DNA of 64,000 nt from Bradyrhizobium erythrophlei (lineage in GTDB: Bacteria; Pseudomonadota; Alphaproteobacteria; Rhizobiales; Xanthobacteraceae), in contig FSRD01000002.1 in NCBI GenBank assembly GCA_900129675.1, positions 372,001-436,000 on the forward strand. The letters run 5' to 3'. This document shows, piece after piece, positions 52,387 to 59,955 of the stretch (position 1 is the first letter of the stretch; every line of letters begins with the position of its first letter). The notes beneath the pieces were generated by a model that saw only the letters and a program-made list of their open reading frames with translations, had not been told where the DNA came from and made no database searches. Both the position numbers and the translations under genes were made by a program.

Positions 52387-52404
52387 ATGGTTAACGACGG
52401 TTAA
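52387..52404 (-). promoter_or_regulatory. CtrA-box-like site upstream of fliF
   Basis: Minus-strand TTAACC-GTCG-TTAACCAT. It contains a full TTAACCAT half-site and a second TTAA, close to the CtrA consensus TTAA-N7-TTAAC but with spacing 6. It is 68-85 bases before the preferred fliF start. In Caulobacter the fliF operon is a direct CtrA target. Confidence 0.65.
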
Positions 52405-52427
52405 AACTTGGCGCGAAAGTTCGGCAT

Positions 52428-52462
52428 GAAAAAAATCGGCCTTGCAAGACAAGGCCGATTTT
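52428..52462 (-). terminator. Intrinsic terminator of sciP
   Basis: On the minus strand: AAAATCGGCCTT, loop GTCTTGC, AAGGCCGATTTT followed by more Ts. It ends transcription of sciP before the fliF promoter. Confidence 0.9.
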
Positions 52463-52490
52463 CATCAAATCTTTCGGGTTCTGGGCGCGC

Positions 52491-52766
52491 TTACTGGCGA
52501 TATTGCTGGATGCGGGTGGTCCGCAACCCGGCCAGACCATGCTGGTCTATGGAAAACTGCCAGGAGAGGAACTCGTCGACCGTCAGCGTGTAGCGGCTGC
52601 AGGCCTCCTCAAGGGAGAGCAGGCCGCCGCGAACCGCGGCAACGACTTCGGCCTTGCGGCGGATCACCCACCGTTTGGTCCCGGGCGCGGGCAAGTCCGC
52701 AATTGTTAACGGACTGCCGTCAGGCCCGATGACGTATTTTACCCTCGGGCGATGGGGTTCTGTCAT
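52491..52766 (-). CDS. sciP: SciP-type CtrA inhibitor (DUF1153)
   Basis: 91 residues: PHRPRVKYVIGPDGSPLTIADLPAPGTKRWVIRRKAEVVAAVRGGLLSLEEACSRYTLTVDEFLSWQFSIDQHGLAGLRTTRIQQYR. This matches SciP/DUF1153, whose helix-turn-helix (LSLEEACSRYTLTVDEFLSW) blocks CtrA-dependent activation in Caulobacter. The ATG at 52766 is preferred to an in-frame GTG-type start upstream. A degenerate CtrA box lies 57-72 bases upstream, consistent with feedback control. Its location just ahead of the fliF operon makes sense for flagellar timing. Confidence 0.9.
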   Translation of the reverse strand: MTEPHRPRVKYVIGPDGSPLTIADLPAPGTKRWVIRRKAEVVAAVRGGLLSLEEACSRYTLTVDEFLSWQFSIDQHGLAGLRTTRIQQYRQ

Positions 52767-52822
52767 GGCGTACTCACAAACTCTCAACCACTGAACTCAC
52801 AGGTACAACCTACGCCGAGCGA

Positions 52823-52838
52823 CTTAAAATTTGCCTAA
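52823..52838 (-). promoter_or_regulatory. Degenerate CtrA box upstream of sciP
   Basis: Minus-strand TTAG-GCAAATT-TTAAG matches TTAA-N7-TTAAC at 7 of 9 fixed bases with exact spacing. CtrA activates sciP in Caulobacter, so this is a plausible site. Confidence 0.45.
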
Positions 52839-52885
52839 GCCCAAGGCTTCAATACGAATCTCCTTGAAAATGACCATAATGCCAT

Positions 52886-52916
52886 CCGGCCCGGCCTCTG
52901 GAGGAGGCCGGGCCGG
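52886..52916. terminator. Hairpin downstream of flgD
   Basis: A 13-bp GC-rich stem (CCGGCCCGGCCTC/GAGGCCGGGCCGG), loop TGGAG. It is placed 43 bases after the flgD stop. Neither side has a U tract, so this is a structural or Rho-assisted barrier rather than a textbook terminator. Confidence 0.6.
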
Positions 52917-52958
52917 AGCAGGATCTGACCGAACGGATGGTTGTCCGGGCCGCGCAGG

Positions 52959-53672
52959 CTACTGCGCGATGCTCTTGATCTGGTTGACCGTATAGGTCTG
53001 GTTATTGATGGACAGCAAAGGCGGCGACTGGGTGAGGTCCACAGAATCGACCACGCCTTGAATCTGGGTAGAGATCGCGACGGTATTGCCGGAACTGTCC
53101 GCCCCGGTGGCGGTCATCTTGTATTGGCCGTCCGGCCACTGGGTGCCATCGTTGCCCTTGCCATCCCAGGTGAAGGGCTGATTGTTGCCGGCGTTGACGC
53201 CATAGGCGCCCGTGAAGACGGTTTGCCCGGTGCTGTTGGTGATCGAGATATTGACGTTGGAATTGGTCGGAACACTCAGCTCCCAGGTCGCGCTGCCATT
53301 CTTAACAGCCGTGGTGCTGCCATCGACCACCGCAGTCTTGCCGACGAAGCCCAGCGCCTGAGTCGATTGGGCAGTCTGCTGCAGCGACACCAGCGTTGCC
53401 AGCTCATCGTTGGTTTTGAGTTGCTGCTCGACCCCTGCGAATTGCACCAATTGCTGCGTGAACTGGTTGGTGTCCAGCGGATCGAGCGGATTCTGGTTTT
53501 GCAGCTGCGTCGTCAGCAGCGTCAGAAAGGTTTGAAAGTTTCCTGCCAGCGTGGCGCCGGTGGTCGAACTCAGCGAACTTCCGGACGAACTGGAAGAAGA
53601 GGTCTGGGGGGTGGTCCCCGAAACCACCGGGCTGGCCGCTTTTGCGCCTGCTGCTGCTGCTGTTGTTGTCAT
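52959..53672 (-). CDS. flgD: Flagellar hook assembly scaffold FlgD
   Basis: 237 residues: a Ser/Thr-rich N-terminal segment, then the FlgD signature ATLAGNFQTFLTLLTTQLQNQNPLDPLDTNQFTQQLVQFAGVEQQLKTNDEL, followed by a hook-domain beta region (GQTVFTGAYGVNAGNNQPFTWDGKGNDGTQWPDGQYKMTATGADSSG). It is the capping protein on which hook subunits polymerise. The ATG at 53672 lies 10 bases after the fliK stop, so the two are one operon. Confidence 0.93.
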   Translation of the reverse strand: MTTTAAAAGAKAASPVVSGTTPQTSSSSSSGSSLSSTTGATLAGNFQTFLTLLTTQLQNQNPLDPLDTNQFTQQLVQFAGVEQQLKTNDELATLVSLQQTAQSTQALGFVGKTAVVDGSTTAVKNGSATWELSVPTNSNVNISITNSTGQTVFTGAYGVNAGNNQPFTWDGKGNDGTQWPDGQYKMTATGADSSGNTVAISTQIQGVVDSVDLTQSPPLLSINNQTYTVNQIKSIAQ

Positions 53673-53682
53673 GTCCGTCTCC

Positions 53683-55326
53683 TCAAACCCTGATGTCCAC
53701 GCCGCTGCTCGATCCGAGCATGCGGCCATAGGTCCGGCCCGTCACTGCGGCGCGGGTGGTGTCTTCATCGTTGATCACCAGCCGCTGTGCGTTGCGACCG
53801 TTGTCGTTGCCGCTGTTCTGACCCGATGACGACTGGTCGCGCAGGCTGAATTGAAGCCCGCTGCCGCCGGTCTTGAAGCCGGCGTCATCCAGCGCTCGCT
53901 GCAGCTGGGGCGCGTCCTGCCGCAACATCGACAGCGTTTCCGGTTTGTCGACCGTCAAATGCGAGGTCACCTGGCCGTTGCGATCGACATCGATGCGGAC
54001 ATCGATGCGGCCGAGGTCGGCTGGATCGAGCCGGATTTCGAAGCGGCTCTTGCCGCTTTTGGCCGATGCCGCGATCTCCATGGCGACGCCGCTCAGGGGC
54101 ACGGCTCCGTTGGTCGCGGCCGTGACCGTCAGTTGTGACGCGGCGACCGGAGCTGCGGTCGCGGATTGCAGCTGCGGCTGCAGCGCGCCCGCCGCCTGCA
54201 GGCTGTTGTCGGATACGTTGACCGAGTTCTGTCCGGCATCGGCAGCCGCAGAAGCGCCATTGGTGGCGGCGTTGGCGACCAAAGTCTGGGTGGAATTGCC
54301 CGATGCATCTGTCTTCACGGCATCGACGAGGCCGCCTTCAGGCTTCTGTTTGCCGGCGACCGCGGTGGGCTGGGTGACGCCGGGAACGACTGAGGTGGGC
54401 GCGGCCGTTGCGGGAGCGCCCGTCGTGCCTGTTGCGGCGTTCTGATCGCCCGAAATTGTGATGCCTTCCTTGGCGATGACCGGGCCTTTCGCCGGCGCTG
54501 CGGCTTTCGCGGGGGCCGGAGCACCGGTCGCAACCGATGCTGCAACCCCGTTCGTCGCGGTGGCGTCGCCGGCCGTGCCTTGCAGGGCCTCGGCAAATGC
54601 GGCGTGCAGATCGATTTTGGAATCGGCAGGCTTGGCTGCACTTGCGGTTGCAGCCGTTGATGCGCTGGCGTCGGTGCCGGTTACCACGGATGATGTCGCA
54701 GCTGGAGCGGCCTCGGTAATAGCCGCGGTGGCGGCTATCGCGGCCGCGGCGATTGCAAGCGGGGCGGTGGGTTTGTCGGGCGTCGAGGTTGTCGCAGCAG
54801 GGGCAGCCGTCGGCGCCGCGGCGACGGGAATTGCGGTGGCGACGGCCGCTGCGATCGCGCCGTCCTGTTTTGCCTGGGGTTGATCCTTCGCCGAGCTGGT
54901 TTCGGCGGACGATTTTGATTTTAACGTCGACTTCGTATCGTCGGAATTCGAGGCGGATTTCGCTTTCGCGCGGCCGGACGCATCGGCATTGGCGGCGGCG
55001 TTGGCATCCGCATTGGTATTGGCGGGCGCGCCGGCGGCGGCATTCTGGTCGTCCGCATTGTTTTGCGCCGTTTTGTCGGCCGCCGCCGTGTTGTCGCGTG
55101 GTGCGCTGTCGGTGGCCGGTGCCTGATCGTCGGCGCGGCGCGGGGCGGGCGCAGGCGCGCTGGTGTCTTGCGGGCGATTGTCGCCGTTGCTGGCGGAAGT
55201 ATTGCTGTCGACCAGCGCCGAGAAACTGTCGTTATTCTGCGATTGGGCCGAGTCGCTCCGGGTGGATCGCTGCGTCGTGCCCTGAAAAGACAGGTTTGAC
55301 GATGCTTCTGACGTGACACTGACCAC
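53683..55326 (-). CDS. fliK: Flagellar hook-length control protein FliK
   Basis: About 547 residues. A long Ala/Thr/Asp-rich, poorly structured N-terminal part is followed by the conserved C-terminal Flg_hook domain: KSGKSRFEIRLDPADLGRIDVRIDVDRNGQVTSHLTVDKPETLSMLRQDAPQLQRALDDAGFKTGGSGLQFSLRDQ. The GTG at 55326 (AGAGG eight bases before) is preferred: the upstream TTG at 55353 lies at about the expected start of transcription from the sigma-54 promoter. It measures hook length and switches export specificity. Confidence 0.9.
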   Translation of the reverse strand: MVSVTSEASSNLSFQGTTQRSTRSDSAQSQNNDSFSALVDSNTSASNGDNRPQDTSAPAPAPRRADDQAPATDSAPRDNTAAADKTAQNNADDQNAAAGAPANTNADANAAANADASGRAKAKSASNSDDTKSTLKSKSSAETSSAKDQPQAKQDGAIAAAVATAIPVAAAPTAAPAATTSTPDKPTAPLAIAAAAIAATAAITEAAPAATSSVVTGTDASASTAATASAAKPADSKIDLHAAFAEALQGTAGDATATNGVAASVATGAPAPAKAAAPAKGPVIAKEGITISGDQNAATGTTGAPATAAPTSVVPGVTQPTAVAGKQKPEGGLVDAVKTDASGNSTQTLVANAATNGASAAADAGQNSVNVSDNSLQAAGALQPQLQSATAAPVAASQLTVTAATNGAVPLSGVAMEIAASAKSGKSRFEIRLDPADLGRIDVRIDVDRNGQVTSHLTVDKPETLSMLRQDAPQLQRALDDAGFKTGGSGLQFSLRDQSSSGQNSGNDNGRNAQRLVINDEDTTRAAVTGRTYGRMLGSSSGVDIRV

Positions 55327-55362
55327 AGGCGATCCTCTTGATGAAACTTCCAATGACTAGTC

Positions 55363-55378
55363 AGCAAGGACCGGGCCA
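55363..55378 (-). promoter_or_regulatory. Sigma-54 promoter of fliK-flgD
   Basis: Minus strand TGGCCCG-GTCC-TTGCT, matching the -24/-12 consensus TGGCACG-N4-TTGCW at nearly every position with correct GG/GC spacing. The predicted start of transcription is near 55352, 26 bases before the preferred fliK start codon. FlbD, the likely activator, is encoded about 7 kb downstream. The rest of the 55327-55653 gap shows no gene. Confidence 0.8.
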
Positions 55379-55653
55379 TCGGCGGTTTCCGAGAAATACC
55401 CTGTATTTTCAATGGCTTGATAGCCAAGGGGCTGGACTTTAGAGACGTCGCCGTGGCCCCTTTTCTGCCCGGCGGCAAGATTTGCCGTCTCCGGCGTGCC
55501 AAAACCGGTTCGGCTGATTGCCTCCCGGGAATACGGCCTATATTAAAGAGCGGCTTCCGATCCGGCCCAACAAGGCCGAAAGATGCCATAAGGCCTTATA
55601 TGTAAAAGGCTTTCTCACTCTTTCCGCGAGGCGTTGGCCCGCGATTTAAGTCG

Positions 55654-56862
55654 ATGACCCCTGCCATGGTGAACAGTCTGGATCTTGAAGGCCGCCCGGA
55701 GGACACCAGGATCGTGGTCGCCATGTCCGGCGGCGTCGACTCCTCGGTGACGGCTGCCTTGCTGAAGGCCGAGGGCTATGACGTGGTCGGGATCACGCTG
55801 CAGCTTTACGACCATGGCGCGGCCACCCATCGCAAGGGCGCCTGCTGCGCCGGCCGTGACATCCACGATGCCCGCAACGTCGCCGAGCGGATCGGCATTC
55901 CGCATTACGTGCTCGACTATGAGAGTCGTTTCCGGGAATCGGTGATCGACAATTTCGCCGACAGCTACGCGCTCGGCGAGACGCCGGTGCCCTGCATCGA
56001 GTGCAATCGCTCGATCAAGTTTCGCGATCTGCTGGCGACCGCTCGCGAGCTCGGCGCCAAGGCGCTGGCGACCGGCCACTATGTCGCATCGCGCCGCCTC
56101 CGCGATGGATCGCGCGCGCTGGTTTGCGCCGCCGATTCCGATCGCGACCAGAGCTACTTCCTGTTCGCGACGACGCGCGAGCAACTCGACTATCTGCGCT
56201 TTCCGCTCGGCGACATGACCAAGCCGCAGGCGCGCGAGCTGGCGCGGCGTTTCGATCTCGAGGTCGCCGACAAGCAGGACAGCCAGGACATCTGCTTCGT
56301 GCCGACCGGGCGCTACACCGACATCATCGGCCGCCTGAAGCCTGGCGCGATCGAGCCCGGCGACATCGTCGACCTCGACGGTCATGTCATCGGCCGGCAC
56401 CAGGGCATCGTTCATTTCACGGTGGGCCAGCGCAAGGGATTGGGCATCGCGTCAAGCGCGCCGCTTTACGTGGTGCGGCTCGATGCCGCCAGCCGCCGCG
56501 TCGTGGTGGGGCCGCGCGAGGCGCTGCGGATGGACCGCATCGCGCTGCGTGACGTCAACTGGATCGGCGACGGCGCGCTGGAGCGCGTGATCGGCGACGG
56601 CATCGAGATGTTCGTGCGGGTGCGCTCGACGCGGGCGCCGCAGCCGGCCTGGTTGCGCGCGGTGGAGGGCGGCTTTGAGGTCGAACTCGTCGCCGGCGAA
56701 GAGGGCGTATCCCCGGGCCAGGCCTGCGTGTTTTACGATGCGCCTTCGGGGCAGGCGCGCGTGCTCGGCGGCGGATTCATCAAGAGCGCGACCGCGAAGA
56801 ATGCGGCGGCGAGGGGCGCTACGCGTGAACCGCACCCGCTCGCTGAAGCCGTGCGCGGATAA
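55654..56862 (+). CDS. mnmA: tRNA-specific 2-thiouridylase
   Basis: 402 residues; makes 2-thiouridine at U34 of tRNA-Lys/Glu/Gln. The ATP-pyrophosphatase loop is AMSGGVDSSVTAALL. The first catalytic cysteine is in TPVPCIECNRSIKFRDLL and the second in DSQDICFVPTGRYTD. The tRNA-binding and beta-barrel parts follow (HFTVGQRKGLGI, VSPGQACVFYDA). An internal ATG at 55666 is an alternative start. Divergent from fliK. Confidence 0.95.
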   Translation: MTPAMVNSLDLEGRPEDTRIVVAMSGGVDSSVTAALLKAEGYDVVGITLQLYDHGAATHRKGACCAGRDIHDARNVAERIGIPHYVLDYESRFRESVIDNFADSYALGETPVPCIECNRSIKFRDLLATARELGAKALATGHYVASRRLRDGSRALVCAADSDRDQSYFLFATTREQLDYLRFPLGDMTKPQARELARRFDLEVADKQDSQDICFVPTGRYTDIIGRLKPGAIEPGDIVDLDGHVIGRHQGIVHFTVGQRKGLGIASSAPLYVVRLDAASRRVVVGPREALRMDRIALRDVNWIGDGALERVIGDGIEMFVRVRSTRAPQPAWLRAVEGGFEVELVAGEEGVSPGQACVFYDAPSGQARVLGGGFIKSATAKNAAARGATREPHPLAEAVRG

Positions 56863-56880
56863 AAAAGTTCGGGGCAGGGA

Positions 56881-57519
56881 ATGGCTGGGGATATCGACCG
56901 CGAGGGGGTCGAAAAGGCTTATGGGCGCTGGGCGCCGGTCTACGACCTCGTCTTCGGCAAGGTGTTCGACGCCGGCCGCCAATCGACCATTGCGGAAGCC
57001 GACAAGATCGGCGGCAGAATCCTCGACGTCGGCGTCGGCACGGGATTGTCGTTGTCGGATTATTCGCGCAGCACGAAATTATGTGGCGTCGATATTTCCG
57101 AACCGATGCTGCGCCGGGCGCAGCAGCGCGTGCGCGCGCTCGGCCTGACTAATGTCGAAGCGCTGGCGGTGATGGACGCCAAGAATCTGGCGTTTCCGGA
57201 TTCGTTTTTCGACGCGGTGGTGGCGCAATATGTCATCACGGCGGTGCCGGATCCGGAAGCGACACTGGATGATTTCATCCGTGTGCTGAAACCCGGCGGC
57301 GAACTGATCCTGGTCAATCACATCGGCGCCGAAAGCGGACCGCGCCGCGTCTTTGAACTGGCGTTTGCGCCGCTGGCGCGGCGGCTCGGCTGGCGGCCCG
57401 AATTTCCCTGGGCGCGATTGACCGACTGGGCCGCCAAACATGGCGGCGTCAGCCTGGCCGAGCGTCGGCCGATGCCGCCGATGGGGCATTTTTCGCTGAT
57501 CCGCTTCCGCAAATCCTGA
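56881..57519 (+). CDS. Class I SAM-dependent methyltransferase, PmtA-like
   Basis: 212 residues with motif I LDVGVGTGLSLSDY, the acidic CGVDISEPMLRRAQQRV, motif II VAQYVITAVPDPEATLDDFIRVLKPGGELILVNHI. The opening YGRWAPVYDLVFGKVFDAGRQSTI and the later FPWARL are reminiscent of Rhodobacter-type phosphatidylethanolamine N-methyltransferases, which make phosphatidylcholine. The UbiE family shares much of this, so substrate assignment is tentative. It follows mnmA by 18 bp and is probably co-transcribed. Confidence 0.8.
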   Translation: MAGDIDREGVEKAYGRWAPVYDLVFGKVFDAGRQSTIAEADKIGGRILDVGVGTGLSLSDYSRSTKLCGVDISEPMLRRAQQRVRALGLTNVEALAVMDAKNLAFPDSFFDAVVAQYVITAVPDPEATLDDFIRVLKPGGELILVNHIGAESGPRRVFELAFAPLARRLGWRPEFPWARLTDWAAKHGGVSLAERRPMPPMGHFSLIRFRKS

Positions 57520-57561
57520 GTTCCCAGCGGAACCACCGCGCGCGCGGGCCGTTTTCTCCCC

Positions 57562-57930
57562 ATGAGGACAAAACACGCGCTGCTTCTTTCATGTGTGCTG
57601 ATGGTGGCCTCCGGCGTGGCGGCAGCCCAGGCGCCGCCTGCGCCGGCGACACCGCCAGCCCAGACCGCCCCGCCGTCGCCATCGCGCGTCACCAATTGCG
57701 CGCCGATGCAACAGGTCCCGCAACGCCTGGGTACGGCGGTGCCGGAAGGAACCACGACCGGCCAGCGGACCGAACCGCTGGGCGATAAACTGGCTCGGTC
57801 GGACGGTGTGCTGTGCCCACCTGCAGGGGTCGACCCCGAGATGCGCGCGCCGACCCCCGACGCAGGCAACACGCCGGTGATCCCGCCGCCCGGCAGCCCT
57901 GGCGGCGACCCCACGATCCGGCCGAAATAA
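57562..57930 (+). CDS. Exported proline-rich small protein
   Basis: 122 residues. The signal peptide MRTKHALLLSCVLMVASGVAAAQA is followed by APPAPATPPAQTAPPSPSRVTNCAPMQQVPQRLGTAVPEGTTTGQRTEPLGDKLARSDGVLCPPAGVDPEMRAPTPDAGNTPVIPPPGSPGGDPTIRPK. Two cysteines (NCAP, LCPP) could form a disulfide. It has no recognised domain. Similar small exported proteins with an LGDKLARSDGVLCPP core occur in Bradyrhizobium, but the function is not known. Confidence 0.65.
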   Translation: MRTKHALLLSCVLMVASGVAAAQAPPAPATPPAQTAPPSPSRVTNCAPMQQVPQRLGTAVPEGTTTGQRTEPLGDKLARSDGVLCPPAGVDPEMRAPTPDAGNTPVIPPPGSPGGDPTIRPK

Positions 57931-57969
57931 CTCCGTTTTGCAGACACTTGGCGGGACGGTCGGCTTTGC

Positions 57970-57999
57970 TTGACAGGTCCTTGAGCCACTCCTTATATG
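57970..57999 (+). promoter_or_regulatory. Sigma-70-type promoter of tRNA-Met
   Basis: TTGACA (57970-57975), 18-base spacer, TATATG (57994-57999). Expected start near 58006, 40 bases before the tRNA. Confidence 0.7.
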
Positions 58000-58045
58000 C
58001 CGCGCGTTCGCGAATGCGGTGTATTTGGCCGCGGCGGTGAACCGT

Positions 58046-58122
58046 GGCGAGGTAGCTCAGCTGGTTAGAGCACGGGAATCATAATCCTGGGGTCGGGGGT
58101 TCGAGTCCCTCTCTCGCTACCA
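58046..58122 (+). tRNA. tRNA-Met (CAT), elongator type
   Basis: A 77-base cloverleaf including the encoded CCA: acceptor GGCGAGG / TCTCGCT (wobble G-T at both ends), D-arm GCTC...GAGC, anticodon stem CGGGA/TCCTG with loop ATCATAA (anticodon CAT), T-arm GGGGG-TTCGAGT-CCCTC, discriminator A. The first acceptor pair and the GGTTAGAGCA D-loop fit elongator methionine tRNA rather than initiator; a tRNA-Ile(CAT) reading is less likely. Confidence 0.93.
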
Positions 58123-58171
58123 GCAATATCAATGACTTAGCTCTCATTCTGACGCTCCGAAATCTACGGCA

Positions 58172-58531
58172 CTACGTTTTCGGTCGCGAATCTGCGGCAG
58201 CGAAAATCCGCCCCGACCGATTAAGGGTTGAAACGACCATCTCTCGCCAATCGCGAACACGACCTTCGGCATGTTCGAGAGCAACCGTTACGTCTTCACC
58301 CGCAACTCGTTCCGGAGCGATCCTAAAATCATCCGCGATACTCGTGCTCAGCGTTTCGATTTTTGTAGCTGTATCCTTCGCAATAACCTCGATGAGATCC
58401 GGCTTGAGTGAGGAGTTTGCCAACCGGGCTTGGTTGATCGCCGTCAGAGGTCTGCCGTATAGGCCCACAACTCGATCGCCGGAAGTGAGTGAAACCGCCG
58501 CTAAGACTGCGATCGGTACATGAAGTGACAT
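58172..58531 (-). CDS. Unknown protein downstream of the efflux operon
   Basis: 119 residues from the ATG at 58531, which has AAGAAGG 7 bases upstream: MSLHVPIAVLAAVSLTSGDRVVGLYGRPLTAINQ...LIEVIAKDTATKIETLSTSIADDFRIAPERVAGEDVTVALEHAEGRVRDWREMVVSTLNRSGRIFAAADSRPKT. There is a weakly hydrophobic N-terminus and a charged helical middle; no domain is recognised. It follows the HlyD gene by 64 bp on the same strand and ends 49 bases from tRNA-Met. Lower-GC codon use than the core genes. Confidence 0.45.
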   Translation of the reverse strand: MSLHVPIAVLAAVSLTSGDRVVGLYGRPLTAINQARLANSSLKPDLIEVIAKDTATKIETLSTSIADDFRIAPERVAGEDVTVALEHAEGRVRDWREMVVSTLNRSGRIFAAADSRPKT

Positions 58532-58595
58532 GTCAACCTTCTTGCGACTAGTTCACTGGTGTGGTCGTCCAGGCATTGACGCGGGGGCTCGCGGT

Positions 58596-59744
58596 TCACT
58601 TGGCTGTCGGGCGACCTCCATCGTTGACCTCCACCGTTGCAGTCATGCCTGCGGCAAGGATGACACCCGGAGGCCCCTCATCGATATGGATGCGAACCGG
58701 AATGCGTTGGGCCAGGCGCACCCAGGTGAAGATAGGATTGACGGTAGCAACCCCTTGACTGTTGGGCTGCGCGTTCGCGACGTTGATGGCGCGGGCGATG
58801 CTGTCGACGTGACCGCGCACGATCTGATCGCGGCCCATGAGCTTGATTTGAGCTGGGTCTCCCATCCGGATAGAACCAAGGTTCGTCTCCTCGAAATATC
58901 CGTCGACCCAGAATGAATCGGCGTCGACAAGAGAAATGGTGTTTATGCCGACGTTGACGTAGTCGCCAAGCTGCGCCAACAAGTTCGTCACATAACCGTC
59001 GACCGGGGCGAGAATGCGTGTGCGTTCGAGGTTCACCTGCGCCTGGTTTAACTGGGCTTTGGCTTGCGCGAGACCCGCCTCGGCACTTAGGCGCTGCGCT
59101 TTCAGCGACTCGACTTGCCGCAGCGCCTGATTGAGGTTTTCTTGTGCAGACTGCACCGCCGCTTCCTGCTGATGCAGCTGGGACGTAAACTGCTGGGCAT
59201 TTTGAATGGTGCCCCAGCCGTCCTTCGCCAGGGTTTGGTAGCGATCGGCCTGCTGCTGTGCAAATACGAGCGCGGCGTGCCCACGCTGCAGTTGCGCCTG
59301 GCTGGCATTGATCTGTGCCTGCTGGACAGTCATTTGCGCTTCGATGTTCTGCACGTTCGCCTGCGCCTGCTGCACCGCTGCCTCGGCTTGACTGACCGCT
59401 ATCCTGAAGTTGGTCGGATCGATCACCAACAATAAATCACCTTTGCGAACGTATTTGTTGTCGACCACATGTAGCTCGACGATGCGCCCTGCGACCTCCG
59501 GCGCCATCGCGACGACATAGGCGCGCACGGTGGCGTCGCGCGTCCACGGTGCTCCCATGTAGACGTCCCACATCTTCCAACCGAGCAGCCCGGCAAGCGC
59601 GACCATCGCCAGTGTGATCAGGAATGGACCTATTTCCATGCGACGCCTGGTGATGGCGCGGGAATCCGGCGGGGGCGACGGGACGGTTTCGTCGCGGTCG
59701 TCGACCGTTTCGCTGCGCTTTGATGTGACTTCAGTGATGGTCAT
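58596..59744 (-). CDS. HlyD/EmrA-type membrane fusion protein (AaeA-like)
   Basis: 382 residues. A cytosolic N-terminus and one transmembrane helix (FLITLAMVALAGLLGWKMW) are followed by the lipoyl-like half AYVVAMAPEVAGRIVELHVVDNKYVRKGDLLLVID, a long coiled coil rich in Gln/Ala (AEAAVQQAQANVQNIEAQMTVQQAQINASQAQLQRG...LNQAQVNLERTRI) and the second half APVDGYVTNLLAQLGDYVNVG and WVDGYFEETNLGSIRMGDPAQIK. It is the periplasmic adaptor of a tripartite efflux system, with the FUSC and DUF1656 proteins upstream in the same operon. Confidence 0.9.
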   Translation of the reverse strand: MTITEVTSKRSETVDDRDETVPSPPPDSRAITRRRMEIGPFLITLAMVALAGLLGWKMWDVYMGAPWTRDATVRAYVVAMAPEVAGRIVELHVVDNKYVRKGDLLLVIDPTNFRIAVSQAEAAVQQAQANVQNIEAQMTVQQAQINASQAQLQRGHAALVFAQQQADRYQTLAKDGWGTIQNAQQFTSQLHQQEAAVQSAQENLNQALRQVESLKAQRLSAEAGLAQAKAQLNQAQVNLERTRILAPVDGYVTNLLAQLGDYVNVGINTISLVDADSFWVDGYFEETNLGSIRMGDPAQIKLMGRDQIVRGHVDSIARAINVANAQPNSQGVATVNPIFTWVRLAQRIPVRIHIDEGPPGVILAAGMTATVEVNDGGRPTAK

Positions 59745-59751
59745 GACGAGC

Positions 59752-59955
59752 TCACTCGGCGAGGATCAGGATCGAGGATGCGAGAACGACGATGTACACC
59801 GCGAACACGAACAGAGCGGGATGCCAGACGTGCCGCAACAACCCCGAGCGGTTAGCAACGCGGCGCAGTGCCATCGTGATGAGCCAGGCTGCGATCATGA
59901 AGAGTGAAATCGGCGCAACGTAGACACCGAATAGGTTGATTTCGGCAAGCCTCAT
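59752..59955 (-). CDS. DUF1656 small membrane protein (AaeX-like)
   Basis: 67 residues: MRLAEINLFGVYVAPISLFMIAAWLITMALRRVANRSGLLRHVWHPALFVFAVYIVVLASSILI. Two transmembrane helices and the typical EINLFGVYVAP start of DUF1656. It overlaps the FUSC stop by four bases (ATGA) and precedes the HlyD gene by 7 bp, the standard aaeX position. Confidence 0.92.
   Translation of the reverse strand: MRLAEINLFGVYVAPISLFMIAAWLITMALRRVANRSGLLRHVWHPALFVFAVYIVVLASSILILAE

Noticed and set aside
58046..58122. tRNA-Ile with lysidine-modified CAT anticodon
   Set aside because: The D-arm, GGGTC variable region and acceptor resemble elongator tRNA-Met; I cannot exclude Ile2 completely but consider Met more likely.
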